Source: Liriodendron chinense (Eukaryota > Streptophyta > Magnoliopsida > Magnoliales > Magnoliaceae). Taken from it: a stretch of 64,000 nucleotides of DNA. The stretch covers positions 372,001-436,000 of the forward strand of contig ML058587.1 in NCBI GenBank assembly GCA_003013855.2, written 5' to 3'. Under the pieces are notes generated by a model. That model worked only from the letters and a program-made list of their open reading frames with translations. It ran no database searches and was not told the origin of the DNA. Positions 54,500 to 64,000 of the stretch are shown in pieces (within the stretch, counting starts at the first letter, position 1; every line of letters starts with the position of its first letter). Position numbers and translations under genes: made by a program.

Positions 54500-55440
54500 G
54501 TTCGAGACCTGTTGTTGTGATTAATGTTCATGAAATGGTTTTGCCATTACTTTTGTCTGCCTTCTTCTCAATAAGCCAGTTTAGCCTTATTTTTATTACT
54601 AGTTCTGTATTTGGTTATGAATCCTGCACGGATACATCACTCTATGTGCCAACAGGTACAATGTGTGGGATGTCTGAGGACTCTGAACCATGTATCACTT
54701 GTCATCACCATGTAAATGACTTGGCCCAAGAACCGGGCTGGTCACTTGTCAGGTGGGTATATGTGTGTGTTGAATCTGGATCCTTAACATTTTTTCTTTT
54801 GAACTACTCGAGTGTCTAACCTGATAGTTGACTGGCCTAATTTCTGGGCCAGGCCGTCTACATGGTGTGACCAACCTAATCCACAGATTGGATGATGTGC
54901 CACAGATCTATATCTTGTGTGGCGGTGCATGTGGGCTTAGGAAAGCTCTCTGTTTTGTGCTTACAATTGAAGTGAGGTAGTCATCAATGTTTTTTTTCTT
55001 TTATTTTCTTTTTCTTATTTCTTAGAACGGTAAAATTCACATAAGGTTGTTATCAATGTTTAAAAAAAGGAATGTGAAGGTTACTTTGAGTCGAGACACT
55101 TGACCATTCTGAACCCTGTACTGATGAAACTTTAAACTTAACCCGTTTGTTGAAGATCATTCAATGTGGTGAAGAGGTTCTAATATGTGTGAGGCCTCTA
55201 GGGAATATAACTATGTAAAGGTCGATATGCATGGGGCCTTCTAGAAAAAAAGGAAGGTTCTGATAGGATAAATATAACAAAGTAACTAAACCTGGGGCCT
55301 CCAGAGAATTTGACTGCCCTGATCATCCATATGTTCAATGAATGCATATGGTAGCTCAAGAGAAGCAGGCAATATGCAGGATTGAGAAACTATTTCTTGA
55401 AGAGCATTTGTTAAAGTTGAAAATGAACAGTAGATGAAGC
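54500..55440. other. Downstream flank, no supported gene
   Basis: No domain or exon chain seen; ordinary AT-rich flank. Confidence 0.4.
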
Positions 55441-55790
55441 ATATGCCAGCTATCAAGCCAACTCCAAATAGCTGGGACAGGCTATGATGGTGATGGTGAT
55501 GGTGGTGGTGGTGGTGTGTTGCCATTTATAGGGTCTGATTATGTTTTCAGGGACCAGTCTTGAATATGAGTTTTGTTGATTTGAGGTATTAAGGCTTTGG
55601 AATGTCAGTTATGGATCCAAGCCTAAATAGCTGGGACAAGGCTACAATGGTGGCGGCGGCGGTGATGATGATATGGCAGTTATTGGGCCTGATTATGTTT
55701 TCAGGATCAGTCTTGAATGCGAGTTTTGTTGACTTGAGTCATCAAGGCTTCAGCATGCCAGTCAATGACCTGACCAGACTGCTGATTCGA
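55440..55790 (+). repeat. Two tandem copies carrying an RTE-LINE 3' tail
   Basis: AAATAGCTGGGACAGGCTAT followed by GATGGTGATGGTGATGG (55468-55510) and AAATAGCTGGGACAAGGCTA followed by a GGCGGCGGTGATGATGAT run (55625-55670) are RTE-type tails with trinucleotide ends. The flank (GGGTCTGATTATGTTTTCAG, GTCTTGAATATGAGTTTTG) is duplicated too, period about 160 bp. Confidence 0.65.
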
Positions 55791-56202
55791 CATGCTTGAA
55801 GCACTGTGTGTCTGTTTAATGTCAGCAAGTATAAATGTGAGTTTGAGGTGCAACTGCAAGCAGCAATTTTGTAGAAAGGTTCCAACAACTTAGTTCTCTA
55901 GTAACTGTACATAGGTTATTGAGTTCCCATTTCCCATGGAATTAGTAGAAACTGCAAATTGTGGAGCTAACCAAATAGTTGAGTTCGAGTTTAGTGTCAC
56001 AGCTTTAATGTAATGGGTTTGAACCTGTATTACAAAATGCAAAAATTGGAGAAAGAAAACAAAGAAAAGAGGAAAGAACTGAAGTTGAGAGAAACTGAGG
56101 CTACTAGTCTGAATGGTCAAGTTAGCCCATTTTAGTGCTTCAAGCACCATCTCCTTCAGTTATTGCTACGGGAAAATGTAGGTTTCAGCAGCCCAAACCT
56201 TT

Positions 56203-56522
56203 AAAGCTGGGCAGCGGCTTCAGCAAATGTTCTCTAATGACCGCATCTGATGCAAGTAGTTAAAGACTCTCTTGAATTTTCAATCCTATTCATAGCTAAC
56301 AAGTTTTATCCAACCCTCGATGAACTGCAGACTGATTCAGTGAATGGATTATCTAACAATTTAACAAATGGATTAAAGTTGGGCAGCTGCTTTGGCATAT
56401 TTTCTCTAATGATGACGTCTGATGCAAATTGTCCAAGATTCTCTTGGATATTCGACCCTATTAATTTCTAACAATTTTCTCCAAACCTCGATGAACTGCG
56501 AATGATTCAGTGAATGGATTAT
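56203..56522. repeat. Tandem duplication, unit about 171 bp
   Basis: AAAGCTGGGCAGCGGCTT at 56203 and AAAGTTGGGCAGCTGCTT at 56374 start copies that end in GATTCAGTGAATGGATTAT. About 80% alike by eye. Confidence 0.8.
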
Positions 56523-56599
56523 GCAATTCAAATAATCTCTCCTGATCTTACTGGGGATGCAAGTGACCTGGAGATGGTGGACTGGGTAATTTGGTGGTT

Positions 56600-57720
56600 G
56601 ATACTTGATAGCAGTGTTCAAAGTATTGGTATCGCTACAAGTTTCTCTGGCCGGGGATATGGAAACAATATTGATATCATTGATAATATCGCCAATAACC
56701 AGAAATGCAGAGAAACATGAGGAAAACGATGGAATTTTTCAGTGAAACTTCAGGAGATGCTAAAATACACATATTTGTATATTTAGGAAAAAAATTGCAA
56801 AAAGAATGCATATGTAATTAGTTTCCATTTAATGGTGGCTTAAAATCATGTGATGTCGTAAGAAATCAGTCCATCCATCCCATCTATCCATCCAACCATC
56901 CAAATATCCATCGGTATTTCATCGAGAATCATCGGCAACTAAAAAGGAAACGAAAGATTGTGGTCTCAATATCGCCCATGTTGATAGGGGTTGGGTGTTT
57001 ATTTTAGCATATATTAGATGTCGCGAGAGGAAGGTCATGTTTTCAACATGTGTTATTGTGTTGACTTATTGACTAGTATCATAATTGTTTCACTCAGTGA
57101 GAACCCAGAAGTAAATCTGCGATGGAGATTCTCTTGTAGATGTTCTTTGGGGGGCTCCTTGCATAGTGGAGGAAGATGAGCTCTTGCGGCTTGAGACCTT
57201 CTATGAGTATGATACTGGTTGAAATTTCGAATCATGCAAGGAAATTCCATAGCAGCACAGGCTGGGGAAAACACGGATGCTATTGTATTTGATGATGCGG
57301 CAACGAGCATTTAGAAAGCATCTGCCTTTTTGTTTTTCCTTTCTTTCTTTTTAAATCAAGAATGGCTATTTCTTGGTAAATTGGAATACTAGGCTAGGTC
57401 GTAGAGAAACAATGTTCGCTAGTTATTTCAAATTGCAAGTTGTGTATAGAAGCCTGATTGCAATATGGGTAACAAAGAGTAAACAAGCCTCCGTTTGGAG
57501 GGTCTCGAGAATATAGATCTATTGTGGCTGGTAGAAAGGGTTTCATGTAGGTAGTTCCAAGGCCAGGTGATAATCCTCGCATTTTGTAATGACAATCATT
57601 GCATTTTTTAATGACAGTCCAAGGCCAGGGTGACAATCAATGCAGCCCTCTTGCACTGGCCTACATGGCAGGCTGAGATTGGACCAGCCAAGGCCATTGA
57701 TGATGGACCGCCAGAGCCCC
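56600..57720. other. Intergenic stretch, no gene; GATATC-rich worn element
   Basis: GTATTGGTATCGCTAC, ATTGATATCATTGATAATA and CTCAATATCGCCCATG resemble the GTATCGG-rich borders of the intron 2 element. CATCCATCC repeats occur near 56872-56905. Nothing coding. Confidence 0.35.
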
Positions 57721-57727
57721 ACCAATA

Positions 57728-58304
57728 TGATGTGAGAAGGAATGCCATTGGCAGGTGGAAGTCACTTTTTTGCCAGCCAGATATTCTTCCCTAGCTGTTG
57801 GGAAATTGTTCTCTGGCATCAAGTGGCCTTTGCGTTGGATTGGATCAGATCTGGGGCTGGTGGATTCTAGCCAGCCAGCTGACTTCTGTTTTGCAATTTG
57901 AACCGTTTTGATTCCTTTGGCCAGGAATTTTTATTCATTCCCATCTCAGTTTTGTTGTGGATAGTTGTAAGATGGTTTCATTAGTGTTTCTAGGCTTGTT
58001 TTAGGAGCTTAAGAACTTTGATTAGTTAGGGATTATCATGAGTAGTTGGGATTAGTTGGAAGGGTTGTATAAAAGGGCCTGTGATGAGGATTGTAAATCA
58101 CTTCTCTGAGATTGTAATAGAAATTGAGAGAATTTGTTAGAGAACAGCTTGAGAGCCTTTTCCCTCTTGTTTTGGGAGGTGTTTGGTTGCCAGACTGTAA
58201 TCCAAACCATCGAGATCCCTGATTCCCCTTCTTCCTCTTTCCATGTTCTGAGTGCTTGCGAATTCTTCCTATTTTCTTCAAGTTGTGAGGTCCAGGTTAC
58301 ATCA
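57728..58304 (+). mobile_element. Solo LTR (about 577 bp)
   Basis: It starts TGATGTGAGAAGG and ends GGTTACATCA, with short inverted TGATGTGA/TTACATCA termini. A promoter-like GTTGTATAAAAGGGCC lies at about 58064, with a leader-like region after it. CAAT lies next to both ends. No internal domain. Confidence 0.6.
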
Positions 58305-58634
58305 ACAATCCTCTCGTTGCCTGCAGTATCGGGCTTCTATTAAGCTGAAGAATCATTCATTCGAAGCCTCTTATCCATGAGCATTGGAAGGACTTATTTA
58401 CTTACGGATTGGCATATATTTTTCACTAGGAAGATCATTGAAAGTTTGGTGATGGATATCTATTTCCATCAAGTATTTTCTGGGAGAGGGGCCAAGAATT
58501 GTTCTCACAAAATGGTTATTCTGTTGATTCTTACCTTTGTAGCAGGAATACTTTTTGGAAATGCTCACGCAAGTGCTTCTTGCAGAAGCCCATTTGGTAT
58601 TGAGATCAAAAGCATGGTTGGAGTCACTGACTCG

Positions 58635-58636
<2 letters not shown>

Positions 58637-58679
<43 letters not shown>
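58637..58679. repeat. (TC)n microsatellite
   Basis: About 21 uninterrupted TC units. Confidence 0.95.
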
Positions 58680-58683
<4 letters not shown>

Positions 58684-58799
58684 GGGGAGGTGGGCTGGAC
58701 CACTGGGAATTTACTAAAGAGAAATTCTAATTGCATTGTAGGGAGGAAGGCGATGAGCTTATGTTCAAAGAATACACCTGAAGGTCACTAAAATAAAAC

Positions 58800-59960
58800 A
58801 ACCGATAACTAACTAATAAATCAATGATGAGAAGGGGTTGAGTATTGAATTGCATCCCCAGTTAGCAAGGTCATTAGCTACTTTATTTCCTTCCTTGAAG
58901 GATGGCAGAAAAGGATTCATGTAGTTGGCCCCATTTAGTTGGGATAATGCTTAGATGATGATGGTAATGATTATTTCCTTCCCTAAAGACATGAACAAAG
59001 GAGATGCTCGAGGAAGTACTAGGCGTTTTTAGATCTGCCCACCAATGCCATGTATTCCAGATTTTAAGAGAATCCACAATAATCATATAAATCAGAAATT
59101 TTGAATACTTTTGATAAGAATATTGCTGACGTTAAGACCCTTATGCATGGAAATTCTCCAACGAAGTTAGTTCAGACACCACAGAAATTAGCAAACCCAA
59201 ATAGGAAGTGCCTTTCAAATCCTGAACAAATGCACCCCCAGCAGCTAGCCTGTGGTTCCCTCATGACGTACCATCCATATTAAGCAACTGTACCAAAAGC
59301 AGGATCCTTCGAGCTTTCCTCAACCTCCCTGAGAAAGTCTCCCTGAGTAGTCCACATATTTTGGAATTTGAAAGGTTTTAGACCCTGTTTCCATTTCACT
59401 CAACTGTTCAAAGGAGAATTATCCAAGCAGTTCCTGTCGAGACGAGAAACCCGTGCAACTGGGAAGTTACCAAGCCACAAGGCTAACAAATATTCGATCC
59501 AGACTAGCCCAGATGCAATTCCTTACCCCCTTGATTATTTGACCAAGTAAACTTGTTGCCCTCGTAACCAGAATCAATGAGCCCACACAAACGAAATGCC
59601 TCCTGAAACTCAGTAATGTGCTACTGTCTGGATGCCTTTTGCCAAACTTCATCTGCATTGAAGATTAAGTCAGCACCCACCATCTCCTTGGCTTTGTTAC
59701 TGTAGAGGAGAAACTACATCGCTCAAATCCAGACCACCATTCTTTCGACAGCAATGCACTTAGCATAAACAACAGTTAGAAAAGCTGATTTGGAAGAACT
59801 ATCATTACACACTGACAGTTGGTTCTTGATCCGAGGAACTTTTTCTTTTCACGTAGAGAAAATCCCCTCCAAAATAGCCAAACCATAATGCCTGTCGTAG
59901 TGATTTTCCTTCAAATGCTATCTACCATTTTATTGCTACCAATCATCTGCTTGACAAACA
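58800..59960 (-). pseudogene. L1 LINE, minus strand, with the reverse transcriptase region deleted
   Basis: Reading the minus strand from the right, an endonuclease-like part (EFQEAFRLCGLIDSGYEG, NKFTWSNNQGG, WASLDRIFVSLVAW) leads to the linker FKFQNMWTTQGDFLREVEES. It then jumps to an RNase H domain (NMDGTS, FVQDLKG, TNFVGEF) ending FREGNKVANDLANWGCNSIL. The whole reverse transcriptase and zf-RVT part, about 2 kb, is absent between them. A 76-bp insertion splits the RNase H tail at 58895-58970. Confidence 0.75.
58895..58970 (+). mobile_element. 76-bp RTE-tail retroposon with 12-bp target duplication
   Basis: TTATTTCCTTCC is present on both sides (58883-58894 and 58971-58982). The insert contains TTCATGTAGTTGGCCCC, TTTAGTTGGGATAATGC and a GATGATGATGG end, the 3' terminal part of plant RTE LINEs. 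Taking it out rejoins the RNase H frame of the surrounding L1. Confidence 0.75.
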
Positions 59961-60179
59961 GCAGCAAACCGAGTATTGTTCATACTAACTTTTCAATCTC
60001 CTAATAAATGGAGAACTAGCCGCCCCTCTTATATTCCAAAAAGTACCTATCATCAAGAAGGAATAATTTCAGGAGCAGGAACAATACCTGCTTTAGATAT
60101 GGTAATGCGACTTTCTTCTGAGTTTGAATGAATTCTTTGAGATTATTGCGATTGGGAAGGGGATTCATGCTATTCCATA

Positions 60180-63050
60180 AATTAAAAATGCTTAAAAAAG
60201 AAATATGCAGATGGAGGAAAGAGGAGTTAGGGAGCCATGAGGAGGAGACTATGGAGACTATAAAAATCCCACAATAAATCTAGACCCTCGATATAAAAGA
60301 AGAGTCGGCAGATCTATCGAAAGGGGGGAGATCATGGCGGGAAGTGCACCGTGCAAAATATAATGTTAGATTGTGAGAGGAAGAAATCAAATAGCGGCAA
60401 CGATCACAGGCTCTTTGTTTGAAAGAGGGAGATAAAAACACAAAATTCTTCCATGCTATGGCAAGTGCGAGGTCAAGGGTAAACAAGATAAAGTCTCTTG
60501 GGGGGGGGGGGGGGGGGGGGGATTTGAGGGAAAGACTAAGTTATGTGTTTCTATAATAGAGTTTTATAGGAATCTGCTTTCGCGAGATGAGTGGAAAAGG
60601 CCGTTATTTGATAATTTGTCGTTTGCATCTATTTCATCACAAGCAGCGGATGACCTGGAAAAATCATTCAATGAGGAAGAAGTTAAGCAAGCGGTGGAAA
60701 AATTAGGTAGTGATGAGGCTCTTGGGCCGGATGGTTTTCCTATGGCGTTCTATCAAAAGTTTTGGGAATTCGTTAAGAGGGATGCAATGGGGTTCATTAA
60801 TGAATTCGATGAAAAAGGAATCATTGCATCGGAAGTAGGGGCTACATTCATAGCGGTCATCCCTAGAAAAGGTGTTGAAAAGTCTACGAGACTTCAGAAC
60901 CATTAGTTTACTGGGAGGTTTATAAGATCTTGGCCATAATGCTCACCTCTAGATTTTGCATGATGTTGGGAGAGGTCATTTAAGATTCTCAAGGGGCTTT
61001 TGTTTAAGGGAGATGGTGGATTTTTTTTTTTTTTTTTTGGTGGCAGATGAGTGTATAGATTCCTGTAATAGAAGAGGGTCAAAAGGGTTTGTTTGCAAGC
61101 TCGACATCGAAAAAGCTTATGATCAAGTGGATTGGGATTTCCTAGATTATATGCTAGAAAGGTTGGGTTGTGGGGCCAAATGGTGATTCGGGATGCAGAA
61201 ATGCGTGAACTTGACAAAATTCACAATTCTGGTAAACGGATCTCCGAATGGTTTTTTCTCAGCTTCAAGAGGTCGTCGACAAGGGATCCTCTCTCCCCAT
61301 GCTTATTCGTAGTTGTTATGGAGCCTTTGAGCAGATTGTTAGATAGAGGGGTGGAGGTGGGGCTAATGAAAGGTTTTAGAGTGGATTGCTTAGACTTCCA
61401 GATCTCTCATTTGCAGTACGCTAATGTTATTCTGTGAGGCAGAGGTTCAGAATGTTGAAAATCTTCGAGCGATTATTGTCAGCCTTGAGGTGGTTTCGGG
61501 TCTAAAAGTAAATATAAGCAAAAGTGAAATATTGGAGGTGAGAATTCCTGAGGAGCTGAAAATGTATACTTCTATATTTGATTGTAGGGAGGGATCATTT
61601 TTGGCATCATACATGGGGCTTCCTCTGTATTGGTAAACTGTCGAAACATCTATGGGATAAAGTGATCGAAAGGTTTGAAAGGAGGCTATCTCAATGGAAA
61701 AACCATCATTTGTCGTTGGGTGGAAGAATTACTCTAATCAAGATGGTGATGTATAATCTCCCAGTTTATTACATGTCTCTATTCAAATGTCCTAAACCGG
61801 TTATGAAAAAGTTGGAAAAACTTAGGCCCAATTTCTTATGGGAAGGGGCAGAAGATAAAAATAAATTTCATCTATTGAAGTGGGAAGAGGTGTGTAAGCC
61901 TTGGGAACAAGGGGGGAGTAGAGGTTTAGGATGTTGGAGGATATGAACTTGGCTCTATTAGGGAAATGGGTTTGGAGGTTCGGGGTAGAAGTGGATTCTC
62001 ATTGGAGAAAGGTGATAGTTAGGAAAAACGGGGTAGAAGAAAGGGAGTGGTGGGTTAGGTTGTCATCATTGCACAGATCATTATGTTTATGAAAATCCGT
62101 GGTGTCTTTAAAAGATAAAGTTTGGGAAGGGGTTGGATTTTTGGGGGTTAATGGGGAAACCATTAAATTTTGGGAAGATAGTGGGGTAGGGGGGCAAAGA
62201 TTGAGTGACTTTTTTCTACGGTTGTCGGTTGGTGGGGCTTTCGCTTCAGGTGGATCTTAGAGTAGCTAGCTATTTTCCATCATGGGAGAGGAGAACATGG
62301 ACCCCACTGTGTAGAAGAAATTAGACGGACGAGGAATTTGAACTTTTGAAGAGTTTACCAGTTTGCTTCATTTGCCATCCAAGGTTGTTCCGAAAGTTTC
62401 AGAATTTGACTTGATGGTGTGGGCTAAAAAAAATCAGGAACAAATTCTTGATGAAATCCCTATATATACGTTAGACTCTATCATCAAGGTTTGTCTGACA
62501 GCATTTGTTTGTTGATATGGTGCTCCCTCAAAGGTGGTGGCGTTCATGTGGCTAGTAGGGAGGAAGAAGGTGCTAATGGTGGATAATCTTCTCAGAAGAG
62601 GTTTGATTCTACTGAATGCTAGCCTGTTATGTCTTCATACTGAGGAAATGGCGGATCATCATTTTATCCACTGCTCCTTTGTGAGAGAAATTTGGGATAA
62701 CTTTTTCAATTTATTCGGAGTCGCATGGGTGTTGCTGGGATCTATTGATATATTGATAATTTCCTTCTAATGTGGGGGGGGGGCGGATTCCTTAATGTGG
62801 GGGGGGGGGGGGGGGAATTTGGTGACTAAGCTTGTTAGCAGGTATTTGGGCCTTGTGGTTTGAGAGGAACGATTGATGCTTCGGGAATCGTAAGGGGCAG
62901 GTTTTGGAGGTTTTCCACAGGGCAAAATCAAACATTGTTCTTCAATTTCTGGAGTGTTGGTGGGATTTGTAAATATTTTTGTTTTTATACTTGTAAATTT
63001 TCGGCTTTGACCCTTTTAGGAATACAATGTTAAAATAAAATTAAAAAAAA
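60180..63050 (+). pseudogene. Degenerate L1 LINE (RT and zf-RVT), plus strand
   Basis: Blocks in order: LKKEICRWRKEELGS linker (about 60190), CLKEGDKNTKFFHAMASARS (about 60415), the RT start EALGPDGFPMAFYQKFW (60716 on), KLDIEKAYDQVDWDFL (61100), PLSPCLFVVVMEPLSRLL (61290), MGLPLYW (61612), WKNHHLSLGGRITLIKMVMY (61700) and the zf-RVT LLCLHTEEMADHHFIHCSF (62625). The usual YADD-type catalytic motif is degraded (HLQYANVIL near 61412). Frameshifts, G-runs (60501-60521, about 62774-62783 and 62799-62815) and a T-run (61021-61038) break it. The 3' end has an A-run near 63043. The endonuclease part is missing. Confidence 0.85.
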
Positions 63051-63054
63051 AACA

Positions 63055-64000
63055 AACTGTCAGGATGACATGAGTATCTTCAGCATGAGATGCATCAGGA
63101 CAAGAGTCATCATCTCAAGTGTCAGCAGGGCCTTTGGGAGCAGCAACTGAAGGATCCACAGGAAGAGCACCATCAGAACTGAGAGATCAATTGGAGCTTC
63201 AGTTGTATTGTCATCAGTATTTGACTATTTGTTTGTTTCCTATGTGACCTTATCAATCACTGACCAAATCTTAATTTTCAATCTATCTCCAAATTCCTTT
63301 AAATTTGTTGAAGATGTCTTCCTTTGGGCCTTTTATCAAGCTCCGCCCACTTCATGCAGTCATCATCAGTACTAAAAATATGAAAATTATATTCGACGCA
63401 CGAGTACCTCAGAAAACTCAAATGGCCTCTTATATGAGACCGTGTCTTGATTTACACCCTCTTGGATACCATTAGAAACCTGCCTGATTGTAGATGCACC
63501 AACACCATTCAAATCATTCTCGATCAGACCCTCGGACCCTTCTGGAATCAAACCACTATCAAGTTCCCCAGATTGAATAACCTGGCTTTCAAGAATGCAA
63601 AACTAGGATGTTCTGATCCAATGGAGTTGGGGCAATGTTGGAATTCTTTTGAAGAACAAAAGCAAAGGATGTGTTGGGGGGACGAGAAGACGGTCCACCC
63701 ATGAATCGTTCCCATAGCGTTCACCATGCCACATATTTTCTATTCTTTTCTAGAAATCCTCGAAACTTCTTTTAACCTCAGAAACATCGAAGGCTGTGTT
63801 TTCCTTTTTAATTTGAGATCAGCGTTGCAGTTAAATCCTAGGACTGCAATCCCCCTCTTTAGTGCTGATCTTCAAGCATTGCAGTAGCCGACCATTTGGA
63901 CCCTTGATGAGGTTGCTAGGGTTGCATTGATTCGTTGTATGAGCCTTTGGTTACAGTATCCTTCTAACAAGGTGCTGCTCCTGCTTGGAATTGTGCTTCA
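63055..64000. other. Right end of window, no supported gene
   Basis: No recognised domain on either strand. On the minus strand a stretch near 63240-63340 (FNKFKGIW) has the look of a retroelement, but it is too short to name. Confidence 0.4.

Noticed and set aside
55286..55525. Minus-strand frame starting with a run of histidines
   Set aside because: The His run is the reverse of the GATGGTGATGG tail of an RTE-type repeat, not a coding feature.
57053..57310. 85-codon minus-strand frame with Cys and His residues
   Set aside because: No spacing that fits a known zinc-binding motif and no conserved context.
63447..63704. 85-codon open frame near the right edge
   Set aside because: No recognised domain or splice signals; it could be part of a retroelement that continues past the window.

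Overview
The window is nuclear DNA of a flowering plant. The reasons are a spliced CCCH zinc-finger gene with GT-AG introns, dense layers of hAT, PIF-type, SINE, L1, RTE, copia, gypsy and miniature LTR elements, and an inserted piece of plastid DNA. The very long, transposon-packed introns and the abundance of GGGCCCAC-rich foldback elements would fit a magnoliid or another large-genome early-diverging angiosperm, but that placement is a guess.

Region 1 (1 to about 24100) holds no gene that I can support. It is a transposon graveyard. It begins with a repeat unit of about 3.4 kb present in two similar tandem copies plus a third, shorter and more diverged copy (to about 8090). It then carries many copies of a foldback element whose two arms of about 130-160 bp are reverse complements. 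Several copies are interrupted by younger DNA transposons whose target-site duplications can be read directly. A tRNA-derived SINE (two copies) and a degenerate minisatellite (12540-13215) are also here.

Region 2 (about 24120 to 54480) is one gene on the + strand. It encodes a five-finger CCCH protein of the plant ZFN1/ZFN-like family (458 residues), assembled from seven coding exons: 24628-24706, 27493-27650, 31539-31601, 44093-44212, 44434-44730, 45859-46188 and 53185-53514. The 1377 nt of coding sequence spread over 28.9 kb. Intron 3 alone is 12.5 kb and intron 6 is 7.0 kb. The introns hold a hAT transposase remnant, L1 fragments in both orientations, copia gag and gypsy integrase remnants, a solo LTR, two copies of an extremely small LTR element (LTR - 56 bp - LTR), a near-perfect inverted repeat of about 107 bp, and plastid DNA with trnL-UAG and the start of ccsA. 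The 5' leader contains three short upstream ORFs; one ends where the next begins, and that next one overlaps the true start codon.

Region 3 (54480 to 64000) again has no host gene that I can support. It contains RTE-type LINE tails, a local duplication, a solo LTR, a minus-strand L1 that has lost its reverse transcriptase domain, and a plus-strand L1 with recognisable but broken reverse transcriptase and zf-RVT domains.

The only functional protein-coding gene supported here is the ZFN-like gene; everything else is mobile or repeat DNA. The items most worth a second look are the miniature LTR element, the long-arm foldback family with at least three related architectures, the transcribed hairpin in intron 6 and the upstream ORF chain.
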